NCBI GenBank assembly: GCA_002794785.1
Contig: NBBA01000002.1
Coordinates: 2,790,001-2,854,000, forward strand
Source of the DNA: Coniferiporia sulphurascens
Lineage: Eukaryota > Basidiomycota > Agaricomycetes > Hymenochaetales > Hymenochaetaceae
DNA: 64,000 nucleotides
Direction of reading: 5' to 3'
Part shown: positions 1-13,131 of the stretch, one piece after another
Position numbering within the stretch: position 1 is the first letter of the stretch
How the letters are laid out: the number at the start of each line of letters is the position of its first letter
Position numbers and translations under genes: made by a program
The notes under the pieces: generated by a model
Told to the model about the DNA's origin: nothing
Databases searched by the model: none
The model's input: the letters and a program-made list of their open reading frames with translations, nothing else

Positions 1-1249
1 CATCATAGTAGAGTCTATCACCATCACATCCTTGTTGATTTGCATATAAGTAGACTCCTCCAAGCTGGATCAAAGATGACGATGGTGAGTAGCATGTCAG
101 GAAATACCTGGGTCAGTCACTGGAATTTCATTCTCACTTTCAGAGTAGCCTCCTTGATGAGCTCCACTCGCGTGTACAGCTTCCGGAGCTCATGATGACT
201 TCCACTTGAATTGGTGAAGACTTCAACACCATCAAGGCCCATGAGAATATGAGGACTAGGTTCCGTCAATAATTTCAGCGCCTATTAAGCTGAAACCATG
301 TCCTAACCTTGCGGGGGTGAACAGTTCCTCACACAGCTCAACACCAATGCAGGTATCTACTGTGCTAACCACTGCATCTCCGAAGGGCACCTTGAGCTGT
401 GTATATTTTTTTTCAGTACAGAATCGTGTGTATTTTGAAGACTTTTGGATACCTGGCCGGTGATTGCTTGAATCATGCGGGGTAGGTAATGGTCTTCCAC
501 CTGTCGATGCTTCGACCAGGGTGTAAAGTATCGCATTTCCCGGTAGTTTCCATCATTCGCAAGCCACATCTTCGGACGAATCATGAGGATCTTGCGGTTA
601 TGGATGATTACACGACAGTTGTAGTTGACATTCTTGTGTACGACTGGCCTGTATGCGCGGGCATCAATTCCGTGGATTCTGGAATATTACTTGTTTTAAG
701 CAAATGCATACATTCCAATGTCGCATAAAATGTCAGAGGTATCGTCGGATTGAAGAAGTTTGGCGAGGATCTCCCACGAATGGAGCACCGTATCGCCTGC
801 ATCAAGTAAATCATCGAACTGAGTGCAGATTAGTGCGGCAGTAGCTCCTTTTCCCACCTTCCAAAAAGTGGTCAAGGCAGCCGTACCCCCTGTGTGTATA
901 GTTGGTGCATCTCATCCGCAGACTGGAGGTGGACAGGACTCACGGAATCTCCAGCTCAGGGCCGACCCTCAGAGTCGCACCACGCTGTCTTGCTATACGA
1001 ATACTCTGCAGTATTCTTTCGTAGTTCCCCTTGATTTTTCAAGGGGTGAATATGATATCGAACATCAAAATCGAGCTCGACTCACCTCAAAATCGAGTGC
1101 CCACTGATTCAAAGAACTTGGCGGGGGTTCAGGGCCCGCAAAGCTTACACGGAGACCGAACTCACCATCTGCAGTTTTCTTCCCTCAGTTAGCAATTCGC
1201 GCAAGTTGAATTATGAACTCAACGTTGCAAAGGTAATGAGGTGACCCAT
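1..1249 (-). CDS. QNS1: Glutamine-dependent NAD+ synthetase, N-terminal part (cut by window edge)
   Basis: Catalyses the last step of NAD+ synthesis, amidating deamido-NAD+ with ammonia released from glutamine by an N-terminal nitrilase-type domain. On the minus strand the exons spell the conserved start MGHLITFAT, then [74 protein letters not shown] and [20 protein letters not shown], all hallmarks of the eukaryotic Qns1 amidase domain. The catalytic Glu lies in RVGPELE and the catalytic Lys in RPKMW. The start ATG is at 1249-1247. At least six exons are visible, with introns of about 50-90 nt. The first join needs a GTTGAG donor to give ATSLNQW, so exon 1 is slightly uncertain. The active-site Cys region and the whole synthetase domain lie left of the window. 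No break is seen in the visible part. Confidence 0.9.
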
Positions 1250-1439
1250 CTCTAAAGGAACAAGGAACCAGTGTTTGCAGGTGCACTACTATGAAATCGG
1301 TTGGAGTTAAAAGAGAAATGGTAGGCGCGTCAGGCACGTGGTTATCTTATCTTTACACATCATCGCGCCAGGCTCAGTCTATCTCCACCAGCATCATGAT
1401 GATATCGAACCCGTTGCAGACTTGAAAACACCCAAGTCA

Positions 1440-2515
1440 ATGTATCTCTCACTGCCCAACGAAATCTGGACTGTTATCGCCAAACATGCCGTTTCTCGTG
1501 GTATTCTTCCGCACTCATTCAATCCGTCGCCCGACAACTTCGAAATCGTCAAAGGCTTTTCTTTGACCTCACCTCTGTTTGCAGCAGTAGTCAATTCACT
1601 AAGTTACGAAAAGGTTTTCCTGCAAAAATGTTCCGAAATTCTGGACTGGGAGAACTCGTCCCAACGCGTCAGGTCTGTGGGCTTGTGTCCTCAAAAAGTA
1701 CTTCGAAGTGACTTCAATTTGCCGACCTACATAGACACCTGCAAGTCTTACATTTTTGTCATAACGACGATCCGAACGATCTATTTTTCAACTCACTGTC
1801 GCATTTTACACACTTAACCTCCCTTTCACTGCCTACTAAAGACGTCTTTTTGACGCTTACGAGGCTGCAAGGTTTCCCGTTTGCGCCCGTTCTTAGTCGC
1901 CTGGATCTTAGGTCTCCGTTTTCTGCGATGCCCTTGAATAATATAACGTTATGCTTCCCGCAGCTCGCTGAGCTTAGACTTGGAGCAGAAATTCTTGCGC
2001 AATCGAGAGAACCGTCGCTATTTGACGAGCATCACAGGAGTGTGGAACAGCTCGCCGTGAGTCTTCCTTAGTTCATGAAATTTGACGAGTGACAGTCTCT
2101 CATATTAGTTAATGAGTAGAAAGAGCTAGTGGCATTTTTATCAAACTCGTCGAACTTGCGACTTGTCTCTATTCATGCCGCACTAGATGACACCGCCGCT
2201 TTCGATCGCCAGCTCCTTATCCATCAAGGCTCTCTTGCACATCTTGAGCCCTCAGAAGGGTACGAGCGTCATTACGCAGATTGTCCGCTCTGCACAGAGA
2301 GTTACGACCACGACGATGTAGCACGCAACGAGAATTTCGCCACACGGATTTTGGCTGAGAGCCTTCCTCATCTTACAACGGTACTGTGGGCGAACGCCTG
2401 GCTGAGGACTCGAGATGAGGAGTCGGGACAAAGGTGCATATCCATCGACAGAAAGGTGACTGGTTCTGTCCCGGAAATCTTACTATTGAGAGATGATAGT
2501 AGGGTGGTTGACTGA
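1440..2515 (+). CDS. F-box-like protein
   Basis: Probable substrate adaptor of an SCF ubiquitin ligase, judged only from the N-terminus. The first residues, MYLSLPNEIWTVIAKHAVSR, followed by an FSLTSPLFAAVVNSLSYEKVF segment, fit the F-box-like pattern LPxEIWxxI...LxxxSLxxPxFxxxVxxxLYxxV common in mushroom genomes. The remainder is leucine-rich (SRLDLRSP, ITLCFPQLAELRLGAEIL) and ends with LPHLTTVLWANAWLRTRDEE before a TGA at 2513. Introns interrupt the reading near 1670-1850 and 2060-2130; the exact joins are not settled. The gene diverges from QNS1, with about 190 bp between start codons. No target can be inferred. Confidence 0.55.
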
Positions 2516-4152
2516 ACTGCTTGGTATGCTGACATTTCGCCCTTCACCGATTGACACCTTCACAAAACTCACGAAAATATAGAACTGGAAGAGCATGTGT
2601 GTACAAATACTGGATAGAGCTTGATACAACCCGGCGAAATACGAAGTGCGCGAGGCAACAATACGTTGTTTCAATATAGCTCGAATCGTGCCAATACTTC
2701 CCTCTCTATCACGAACCTGGTAATGGCAGACTACCTGGTCCGATTAACCCTAACACCTCTTGTTTTACTTAATGAATGGATAAGTCTCGCATCCGATGTG
2801 TATAGTCCCAGGATCAAAAAAAGTTTTAACAAAGAAACCCTGACCTTTGAACTCCATCTAGTCTTCAATATTTGACGGATTATACCAAAAAAGAGGTAAT
2901 TCTTTCAACGTTGCTGCCACGACTTAGGATGCGATCAGTAAGTCTGCAAAAACAAAAATGAAGGTACGCATATTGATTTTAAACGTTAGACCCTAATCGC
3001 TAATCGTACAAAAAATATGCAACGTGAGGGCTATCACTAATGCAATCCGTATAACGACAACGCATATACCAATACTGTCTCGAATATACCCTAGTAATGG
3101 TTTATCCTGGAGATGAAAAGCGACTACGAAAGACCTGAAAACTTGCGTGGTATTGATGACTGTATCTTCCGGATAATCAAAATTTAAAGCATGATCAAGC
3201 GTACTAGGAACTATCAACCTCAGCCGACAGGATTCTTGCTTGTTCTATGATAATTGCGTATTTGTGGAATATCGGGGAGTCAGAGAAGCCTTGCGATTCC
3301 TCTTTTCAAGCCCTTTGTCAGTCTACCTTGCTAGAGTTACTTTGTTGTGTCGACACTGAAGCTCAGAGACCGCTCCTACGTGCAGGCGTCTGGTGAAACC
3401 GCTCTCGACATCCGAGAATCCATGGACGAATGAAAGCCCTATGAATTATTCGGGGATGATTGGCAACTGGTCCCCCATTCCTTTAGACCAAATGCAAGAA
3501 TGCCGTCAAGAATTGAAAGTATACCCCACCTGAAAATAGGCTGAAGAGCCGACAATGGTTTCTGGAACTATGTTCTGTCATTCGGGCGTGAATTAGAAGC
3601 GATTCTGGTGGGCACGAACGCAGAAGTCGGTCAAAAGTATGTCCTCTTTTCGCTCTATGAACTAAGTGTCACAATTGGAGCTCTGACTAGAAATAATTAT
3701 GAAATGCACATGGGGGGATATCAGTCGGACGGTGTGGAGGAGTAGAGTGAGTTCATAATGGCGTGGCTTCGCGCTCCATAAGACAATAATGTGCATGTTG
3801 ATTACCAGTACTTACTACTACTGACGTTCGTACCTTGCATGTGTTTTGCACTTACATATACGTCTCCTTATACTCTGTATTCTCGGTTTTCTACGGTTCT
3901 TTTGCATCCGAGACTCGATACTCGTGTCGGTGTCAGCCCCAGACACGTTTAACTGGGGACCATTCATTGTTCTGAAGAGAGGTACTTAGATAAATATACT
4001 ATTTCTCCTCCTTACTATGACTTCCTTCGACTTACTTCAACTTTTTTTGCGTGTCGCTGGTGTGACTCGGAAACACCTGCAAACTCACCGAAGTTGTCTA
4101 CTATGTATGACAATAAAAGGTAGCCCTTTCCCATTCACTACCCACTGATTTA
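2516..4152. other. Intergenic region without a supported gene
   Basis: About 1.6 kb between the F-box-like gene and the amino acid transporter, both on the plus strand. It is AT-rich with only short, stop-rich frames. I see no gene, repeat or RNA. It should hold the transcript end of the first gene and the promoter of the second. Confidence 0.5.
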
Positions 4153-4269
4153 TTGTACAATGCAGGCCTCCCCCGGTGCAGGACCCAGTCGCACTTTCCT
4201 ACACATGTCCGATTATTGGAATATAAATGTTTGCTTGTGGACAAATCGAGTGTCTGCGACTCTGTGTAT

Positions 4270-6325
4270 ATGCGCTCCAATTACGTAAAATTGACGTTTT
4301 CCCGCGTTTCGGTTGCGCCTTCCGCGCATGCCGCGCTTCGACCTCCCGAATCAGACCGTGACTCTGTTCGTTCGTTCCAGGCGAGCATACTGGACTGGAT
4401 TACTCACGGAGGTACTGCAGGGCAACCTCGTACCTTTGCTCGCGTACCAACGCCACGGGGTACCGAAGAAATATCAAGTTTGAACACATACGAGATGCCA
4501 GTGGTACAGACATACGGCGTGGCTGACCACGACGGCACGCAAGAACATACGCAGGGGGAGATCCAGGAAGGAGAGGGCAGCGCGTTATTGGGCTCAGATG
4601 GGGTATCAAAGCCAGATGGCGGCGCTGGACTAACAGGCAGTGTGGGGAACCTGGCAAATACCATCATCGGGAGCGGTGAGTTTCGCGATAGGCGATGCAG
4701 AAATATATATCACTAATTATCATCGTTTACTCCTAGGTATGTTGACGTTCCCGTTGGTAAGCACCACATAAAAGGGCGTGTTTTTCCAGGTAAATTCGTG
4801 CTGAGCTATAGCCGGTATGGCAAATTATAGGCTATGGCGTCTGCTGGAATTATTCCCGGAATGATTAGCTGTGCTGTATGTGGCTTCATCGCGTCGTTTG
4901 GGCTATATTTGCTTTCGCGCTGTGCGACGTACACCGCACACCGTAGGGCGAGCTTCTTCGCTGTTGCGAAGCTTACGTACCCCAACGCGGCTGTCTTCTT
5001 TGATGCGGCAATTGCGACGAAGTGCTTTGGCGTTTCGATTAGGTATGCACATCTTATTGGCAAGGTACGGTTATTAAACTCACGCACTGTTAAGCTATTT
5101 GATTATTATCAAATCCTTAATGCCAAGCGTTGTGCGGTCGCTGTATCACGATTTGACCTCTGTAAACACCGAACCGCCTGCATGGGCAGTCTCTGGTCGC
5201 TTCTGGATCACCTTATTCATGGTGGTCCTCATACCACTTTGCTTTTTACGTAGGCTGGATAGCTTGAGACATACGAGCTATGTAGCGCTATTTTCCGTAG
5301 GTAAGTCAGCGATATGCGTTTTAGTCTGACCCTTTGGTAATGGTCTTCCAGCGTACCTTATCCTGATTGTCATCGTTTGCTACTTCAATCCGCCGGAGGG
5401 AAGCACATCACCCGGCGATATACATTTCGTTCATTTTACGCCGAGCTTTATTTCGACGTTCCCAGTGCAGGTGTTTGCATTCACGTGCGCGCAGAATGTA
5501 GCTTCAGTATCCTATACTCCTACTTGTCTCTGTACTAACAACCGGATACTAGCTTTTCCCCATTTTCAACGAGCTTGCAACAAACAGCCAAAAGCGTATG
5601 AATATTGTCATAGGTAGCTCGATTGGGTCCGCTACGCTTACTTATGAGATTATCGCGGTCTTTGGATATTTGACTTTCGGATCGAAGGTAAGACTTCTGT
5701 GCGGTCTACGTGTTCCATCTCATTACGATTGTTGCATAGGTTGGAGCAAATATAATCGCCATGTATCCTTCGACGTCGCTTTTTATCGCCGTCGGACAGC
5801 TCGCAATTGTTATTCTTGTCCTTTTTTCGTACCCGCTACAGGTCCACCCTTGCCGCAATTGTTTGGACAAAGTATTCCACAGCGGCGAGCACGTCAATGA
5901 CTACAAACCCGCGGAAGAAGGCGACGAGAACGATGTGGACGACGAACACGCGGCACACGAGATGAGTTCGCGGAAGCATGCTGTGCTGACTGCAGGTGTT
6001 ATTGGGTTTGGATTTATCATCGCATTCTTCGTGAGCGATTTACAGCTTGGTGAATAACCGTCCTTCACATCTCCCTGGTGATCAGCACTGATCGGGCCGT
6101 ACAGTTTTATCATTCGTTGGATCCACGGGATCGACCACAATATCGTTTATCCTCCCGGGACTGTTTTTCTGGAAGGTTAGCTAAGCGCCCATTTTATTCG
6201 TGTTCGTTGAGCTGATGCGCGATCTTTGCTAGCTTACACGAGATGACACAAGTGTTAGCAAGACACTGAACCGCGCCGCACTTGCCCTCGCAATTTATGG
6301 AGTATTCATATTCATATTCTGGTGA
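4270..6325 (+). CDS. Vacuolar-type amino acid transporter (AAAP family, Avt5/Avt6-like)
   Basis: Polytopic amino acid/proton symporter of the AAAP (SLC38-like) family, probably moving amino acids out of the vacuole. After a disordered acidic N-terminus the protein reads GLTGSVGNLANTIIGSG, then MLTFPLAMASAGIIPGMI, the family's first two membrane segments. Later segments include YLIIIKSLMPSVVRSLYHD, FWITLFMVVLIPLCFLRRLD and the TLTYEIIAVFGYLTFGSKV block. The C-terminus LTRDDTSVSKTLNRAALALA with a final hydrophobic helix is typical for Avt proteins. Introns occur at 4676-4736, 4757-4830 and several later places; the exon at 4737-4756 is only 20 nt. The last intron ends at a gctag near 6230. An upstream ATG at 4160 lies in another frame and could belong to an extra 5' exon, so the start is uncertain. 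Family confidence is high; substrate direction is inferred. Confidence 0.85.
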
Positions 6326-6969
6326 GCATATGTGGTCTGAAACTATGCGCAGGCGCTGATGTGTTTCAAACTTTCCTTTGTGCGCAGCTTGAGCTTTAAC
6401 ATCTACCAAGTGGTCGCACCATCCGGTAAATGAGTCATCACCGATGGGGTTGCTGCGAGGCTGCGGATGGTCTGTACAGATAGACATGTCCATTGATATA
6501 TTCGGCCTATTGCCCTTTTATACCGTACTTGTACGTATTATATGAGCTGCGGAATTATTCGTAGAAATCCCCAACTTCCGAGTCCTCCTCGGCCGGAGAC
6601 CCTGACCGGCCGGCTATTAATGCCTATTACGGCTGTGTAGTAGTCTTTGCCGTTACTTCAGCACTGTCTTCAGGACGTCGACGACTACCAGTGCTCGTTT
6701 TAGGGCTCAAGCAATGTTGCCCTATTACAACGTCTGACCCACCAACACTTCACCAACATTGACGAAACCAACGCGCATAACATTCTTTCCCGTAAAAATC
6801 GCTCCCAAAGTCGCCCGAAACAACAGTATGTCGCGCCGTACGTGTCCTTGTGCCCCTCGAGTCGTCTTGTTCTGGCCCACTGAAACTGTTCCTTGACCTC
6901 GCTGCGCATTCCGCAGAAGAACTTGACTACTGCATCTCTCCAGACCAAGCGACGCAGTCCGACACGGCC
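6326..6969. other. Intergenic region, 3' end of transporter gene and promoter of R3H gene
   Basis: About 640 bp with no supported coding region. The frame of the next gene is open back to about 6850 but has no ATG before 6970. Confidence 0.5.
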
Positions 6970-9900
6970 ATGCCAAGCTCGTCGCGTGCGAGCTCGAGCT
7001 CCAACCCCGACGAAAATGGCGTTGCTGACGTCTCCGACCACCCCATAAGTTTGCCTCCTCAATCAGTCTCCTCATCTTCTTCGCAGATATCACTGCTCCA
7101 GTGCGATGCCCAGCCACGGACGGATGGCCTTGCGGACAGCAGTGGCTCGTCAACTCCGGATGTTGACCCACAGATCCTTGAGGCGCTCCGAAGCAAAGAT
7201 CGCTTATTCGTGCTCAAGCTTAGCGAACAGATGGAAGCGCTGATAAAGGAACGACAGTGAGTATTTCGTCGTCGTACTCTGTCTCTCCGTATAGTTTTGT
7301 TTGAGGAGGCCGCGGGACGAAAGTGCTTAAGCGCCCAGAGGCTCTCGTGTGCGCTCAGAACCATCAGAATGTTTAGAGTACGATGAATTGATGCTGAGGC
7401 GCAGTTATTACTGCGAAAGGGCATTACGCAATTGTATAAGAACGCTAACGAAAATCGTCTGTTCACTGTAGCTCTCGTTCAAAAATTCATCTGTCCCCCG
7501 AGAACCAGTACCAACGGCTCCTGGTTCATCGTTGCGCGGCCTACTATAAGTTAACTTTCGAGAACGAGCCTACTGCTCGAGAGAAGTCTAGTATTCGGGA
7601 TATGGCTGTCCTGGTCACCATAGAAAGTAAAATGTAAGTATTTTGGAGAGCACGCGTTACCCAGCCCCGTTCGTGGAAGCTAATTGAATTTGCGAAGACC
7701 ACCTCGTAGAATCTCGGAACTCGTGCCTGCTGAACAGACAGCTCACCCTACCTTTAAAATCATGCGCCGATCTGAGCAGGACCGTCGGCGTCAGAAGACT
7801 TCCATCTCTCGACCCGGTTCCATCGCTGGCGAAGACGGCGAGTTATCTGATCCCGGCCCGTCAGAGACGGGGAGTATGGGGAGTCGGAGCACAACTAGCA
7901 AGAAGCGCATGACGATCGCCGAGCGCGAGGCCGCATATCAAGAGGCGCGTTCGCGCATTTTCATGGACTTTGAAGAGAAAGAGAAGGCGAAAGAGCGCGA
8001 TACGAGTGCATCTTCTTCAACATTCAGCCTCATATCTGCATCGGGATCTGGTTCACAAAGTGGAGGGGCTGGAGGCAGCGTCAGTGATATCGATGACAAC
8101 GTGAGTACGGCGCCAACAGAAAGCGAATGGTCGATTCCATTGACGGACGTCGGGCGAGGTGGTGGTGACTCTGGTATGAGTTCTGCAGGTTCGACTTGCT
8201 CATTTCACTCCGTTGCTCCATCGTTCAACGGCCACATTGGGGAGCGTCCGTCGGGAACTGCCTCTCCTGCCATTACTTACCCTTCGTTGTACGACCCATC
8301 CGCGCATGCACCTGTGTACGACCATGGAGGATACATGACCCCTCCAGGTGGTTATATGGCTTCGCCTTACCCTCTGTATGGTTATCCTCACCCACCTCAT
8401 GGTGTGGCGCAAGTACCTGGGCCTGGTTCTTACCTTGCGCCCTATCCGTACTATCACCCTCAATACCCGTACGGCCCTCCTCACCTTCATCATCATTCCA
8501 GCTCGGATCCTACGAGTCCAGTAGCCGCGCCCGTTGACAGCTACCCTCACCATTCCACAGCTATGCCATACATGGGACCGAGTCCGTACGGATGGATGCC
8601 GCCACATGCGACAAACCCTCAGCACCACCATTCACCTTCAGAAAATCACACCTCGCCCATCTCTGGCCCGCACCACGTACACACTCCGCCTGTCCAGGGT
8701 GCTCACCCGTTGCCGTACCCAGCTCATCAGTATCCGTACATGGCTTCGCCAGGGCCGGTATCGTATGGCGGCTATCCTTCGTACTTCCAGCCACCCTCAC
8801 AATCCCATCCGCCTCTTGTTCATCCGAACTCCCAGCCGATCTACCCTATCGAGCTTCCACCAATAAATGGGCACGCACCTGAGCAGAACACATCAGGTGG
8901 GTTGTCAAATGGAAACGGCAGTCCGTCTCCTACCCTCTCCCGACATAGCAACAGCAGCGGGAATAGCAATGGACAACACCATATGAGTGGTAATGGAAGT
9001 AAGCGTGGGCCTCCCCCGGCTCGCACCGCATGGAGCTATGGTCCTGGAGTTGGTTTGCACGCAGCTACTCCAGGCGTTGGCGTGCACTTTGGGTCTGGTG
9101 GCAACAGCGGCGAAACCGTTGGTCCTCGTCTGAGCTCAGCGATTAGAAGAACCTCTGGGGCATCGTCTAGTGGCAACACGAACAGAATGCAAGGGGACGA
9201 GACGTCCTCTACGATAGTGAGTCACCTTTTTGACTGACAAAGTTTGTTTCGGGTCCGCTAACACTAAATTTGTGTGACTCCTTAATTCCCGTGCTTCTTG
9301 TCGGCCGTATTTTCCAGTCATCGTCAGCTAGTTCGACATCATCTCAGCGGACTTTCACGCCAACGACATCGAAACACCCGCTGCCTGCTAGACCCGATTG
9401 GGCAGCTGGGATGAAGGCGCAACCCACGCTGCATCCTCCCACACGGGCTAGGCACGATAGTAACAACAACTCGCGTAACATGTCACCCGCTCGTCCACAC
9501 CAGCAACAGAACCATCATCAGTCACAACCAGCTCCCCAGCAGTTGGAACCGATCTTCTTGCAAGCGACAGACTTCCCACCGCTCTCATCCATATCGAATG
9601 CGCCAGCAGATAGACGACCTACCGTCGGAGGCGCATGGTCTAACCCAAGTCCCGCTGCCCGGGCGATTCTTCCGTCGAACTCGGGACCAGCGAGTCATAC
9701 CCCGGGGAACACGTACGGTACCGCGCTTTTTAATCATAATATGCCGAATGGAACCGGCGTCGCCAACAGGTTAGAGGACGACGAGCGTGGGTTCGAACGT
9801 CCGCCTCCGAAGACCAGCGCGGAACTCTTCAACCCAAAAAGCGGGGCAAAGCGGTCCACCCTACCCATCTCGAACCAGGCCCCATTTCAGGACAAGGCCG

Positions 9901-10172
9901 AGAAGGAAAAAATAGAGAAAGAGCGCGCGCGTGGAGAGATTGTCGCAAGCGCAATTCTTGCTGACAAGATTGCGTCGATAAAGCTCCAAGATCAGTCGGA
10001 CGGTGACGGTGGGGAGACCAGCGCAAACGGTAACGGCGATCTGGGGGAGCTATCACACCAGTCTTTGGCTTCCTCGTCAAGCACCATGAGTGGGGACGCA
10101 GGTGGGAGCGCGGACGGCGGTGGTATTAGGGATGAGGCCATCGCGGCGGTCGCTCCCGCTGGATCATTATAA
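6970..10172 (+). CDS. R3H and SUZ domain RNA-binding protein
   Basis: Predicted cytoplasmic single-stranded nucleic acid binder of the encore/R3HDM/ARPP21 type. Exons are 6970-7256, 7472-7633, 7698-9216 and 9318-10172, all with clean GTRAGT donors and in-phase joins. Residues from about 80 hold the R3H domain, including YQRLLVHRCAAYYKL (the R-x3-H core is RLLVH) and IRDMAVLVTIESK. SUZ-like motifs follow: FKIMRRSEQDRRRQKTS, and KKRMTIAEREAAYQEAR leading into IFMDFEEKEKAKERD. The long C-terminal half is disordered, first rich in Pro, Tyr and His (many PYP, HPH, GPP repeats), then in Ser and Asn. It contains LQATDFPPLSS, which resembles the DFPxL motifs of other RNA-binding proteins. A role in mRNA translation or stability is inferred from the family. 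Confidence 0.85.
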
Positions 10173-12085
10173 GGAATGACTCACATCGCTTTCATCTCAA
10201 CGAATCAACTTCCTCGTCCCTCCTTTTTCTATTACAGCTCTCCGTGCTCTTTTTTCGCTGAGCGCTGCGAGCATGATATTATACTTCTCTCCTTCGCAAC
10301 CCACACTCACCAGCTAACTCTCGTTCGCTATCTGTCAAATACGGCCCCGTCTCCTTCACCACTGCAACTGCGCACGTCTCTCTCATAACTCGTAGCATAT
10401 CTCCGGCATCCTCGCGTGGGCACTCTCTGTGTTGTATTACATCTCACGTTTCCCTCTCTCTTCCTCTCTTTTTTTCTTTCCAGATCCTGGGCCTTGTTTG
10501 ATATACATAATGAAGACTCTTTCTTTTTCTTATAGAACAAAAGGGCCCCCTGGAAATGAAAGAAATGTCGCTTTATCTTGTGTCTTTAATATATATTGTT
10601 GTTCGAAGGGTGCAAAGCTGGGGGTTGTCGGGTTGACTGAATTTTCTAACTGCGCTTTACAGGGTTTCTTCCTTCTTTCCATTCCATGGAGTCGAGATGG
10701 ACTGCGCCGCAGTAGCGCTATGATGCTGATGTGTTGATTGACGTTGGGGGTCCCCAGACCATACAGTAGTACGAGCAGTATCACCGCACTTGAAACGTCC
10801 CTCGGGCCCGGGTGCGCTACTGCGCGTGAGGTTATCATGGTGCACTTGCTGATTTACTGCCGAGGGGGAAGTGGTTTAGCCGGGAGGCTTAGGTAGCCGC
10901 CGGCGGTCCGCGGCTGCGGACGTTAAGAGGCTTCGAAAAGAAGAGGCCCGGGGCCGGGGCAGGTACGGTGATGCGCGGGCGAAGCTCAAGTGGAGACGAC
11001 TTACTACAGGAGAGGAGGGATAGGTCACGGTAGTGGTGGCTGGCTACTACTACTATTTCTTCTGCCGTTCTTTCATATTGGTACTACCAGTAAGTACTCA
11101 GGCTGCCACTTTGGCGCCTTTGGCTGGGACGCGAGGAAGTCGGCCGTAATTATTCTTGGACCGGGGGGACGGATGAATATAATTATTAATAAATTAGACG
11201 CAGTAGTGGTAGTGAAGTGTTGGGCAGATCCTCCGTGTTGTCTCCGAAATAAGTTCGCTCCGGAGATTCGGATTAACGGACGGTATTAATTGGTTTACTA
11301 ATTGCCCTCCGAGTCAGGCCGAAGGCCAAATTAAAGTCATCAAGTTAGTGTGCACCAGTACTGTGCCAGTGCCGCAGTGATCACCGTGACGGTACTACTA
11401 ATACAAGCCGAACCTTGGCCAGCCTGACCGCTTCTCGTGGAGTCGTACTACTGCGAATCGTACAGTATGTGCTCATGGTATGTTAACGCGACTCGAATGG
11501 ACAGCAAACTGAAGTCCGAGTCGAGCCTGCCAGTCACGGTAGTTATTAATATCAAGGACACGCCGCCGGAACACTCAGGTAAACGTCAATAAACGGACCC
11601 TCAGGCTCTCAAGTTATAGTAGTACGAATCACGAATCACGAATCATGATCGTCTCCCTGGATCCTCCATGACTAGTACATGCAGTGTCACGGTACTGCCA
11701 TCATGTACACGTATACCATTGTCCCAAGATCAGTTCCCCTCTTTTTAGTCAAAGATTAACGTATCCGAGTCGATGTTAAAGCGTAAAGTGTATACGTCGG
11801 ACTCCGTCGGATACGCATATACATAACTTGGAAGCTGACTCGGACTCGGACGAGCCACATTGCTGAGTCGCGATTATCTAAACTTCGGCTGGGAGTGTAC
11901 TATATGGGATCATAATATTGTTCACTCGTGAGCAAGGAGGGAAGGAGGGGAGGGAGGGATCCTAGTACAGGGATCCTCGTTCTGGAGGGGTTACTACCAC
12001 TACTAATAGTAGTAGTACTGACAGGAGTCGGCTGTGAGAAGCACTAGTACTGTAGTAGGCCAATATTAAACTTGAATTTGAATTT

Positions 12086-12112
12086 GCCGTTTCCGTTTCC
12101 GTTTCCGTTTCC
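12086..12112. repeat. (TTTCCG)n tandem array
   Basis: Four near-perfect consecutive copies of the hexamer TTTCCG, preceded by GAATTT direct copies. Confidence 0.8.
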
Positions 12113-12270
12113 CGGACTCTCCATACTCGATTCATAATTCACTCATTAATTCATTCCTTCATCATGGTGATTGTATTCCCAAATATCCCTATTCCCATTC
12201 CCACTGGCAGCGGCATTGGTAATAACTCATTTTTCGAAGCTAGACTCGGACGTGTAGTACTACAGTATCA

Positions 12271-12332
12271 CGGTGGCGGTGGCGGTGGCGGTAATTCACA
12301 TCCAAGTCCAAGTCCAAGTCCAAGTCCAAGTC
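12271..12332. repeat. Adjacent (GGTGGC)n and (TCCAAG)n arrays
   Basis: A GGTGGC array at 12272-12292 is followed after about 9 nt by five copies of TCCAAG at 12301-12332. The Gly-rich and Ser-Pro frames they create are by-products. Confidence 0.8.
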
Positions 12333-12437
12333 ACAGTGAAAACCAACAATTAATAGCCTTGTCGAGCACCAGCTGGTGCCAGCCTGAGTACCAGCGCCAC
12401 TAGTAGTAGCAGTGCAAAGTTCGGCATGTTTAGATCG

Positions 12438-12515
12438 ATCAGAGTCAGAGTCGGAGTCGGAATCGGACTCCGAGTCCGAGTCTCATCATGGTCATGATCA
12501 TGATCACGAATCACG
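12438..12515. repeat. (GAGTCG/GACTCC)n and (CATGAT)n array
   Basis: GAGTCG-type repeats switch midway to the complementary sense (GACTCCGAGTCC), giving an inverted layout, and are followed by CATGGTCATGATCATGATCACG. Confidence 0.75.
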
Positions 12516-13131
12516 ATGGACCCACAACGCCTACAAGTTCACACACACCATACGGTACTGCAACTTGAACTTGAACTCCATAGCACTAGCACTGTATCTA
12601 TCGGGCAGCGGCACGGCCCGGTCTAAGCAATGACGTGTCTAATCTAGATGTTAGATAGGGGTGAGGGTGAGGGCAGGCACAGGGATGGGGACCATGGTGG
12701 GGCGGGACGGATGGGACGTGTCTACTATATGGAGGCTGGCATACTGCACGAATCGAGGACGGAAGAGGAAAATGAAGAAGAAGAAAAGAAGAACGAAGAG
12801 AAGCCATATAGTACCCGGGAAGGAGGAGGAAGGGGAGGAAGAGCTCCACAAGAGAGAAAAAAGAAAAAAACGCAAGTGCGGTGAGGAGGACATATAAGTT
12901 ACAGCAACGTATCATGAAAAACGACTTCAGACAATTTCAAAAAAGCAGAATTGGATCCGCGACAGCACTACTAAAGGGTGAATATTGATGGAACCCCATT
13001 TCTATTTATAGGGTATAGGGTACCCCTGAGAGATCGAAGATAGAGATGTTCAAGTCAAAGTTAAAAGACATATCCAAAAAAAAGCACGCGCGGGAGATCG
13101 GGACGCAGTGCGTGTGCAGTAGTGTGCGCTT

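Larger units (their letters stand above)
10173..13131. other. Gene-poor, repeat-rich intergenic stretch
   Basis: About 3 kb with no supported gene. The first 400 bp is pyrimidine-rich and is probably the 3' UTR of the R3H gene. From about 10740 onward the sequence is unlike its neighbours: many short direct and inverted copies of GACTCGGACTCGG-like words, TAGTAGTAG and GTACTAC runs, and several hexamer tandem arrays (listed separately). A purine-rich tract lies at 12760-12860. Open frames in this part are made by the tandem repeats and look non-coding. Confidence 0.5.

Noticed and set aside
12164..12403. Open frame with poly-Gly and SPSPSP tracts
   Set aside because: The protein-like look comes from the GGTGGC and TCCAAG tandem arrays; there are no domains or splice-supported context.
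12598..12915. Open frames on both strands rich in Lys/Glu or Leu/Phe
   Set aside because: They are read from one purine-rich tract; the hydrophobic minus-strand product is a by-product of composition.
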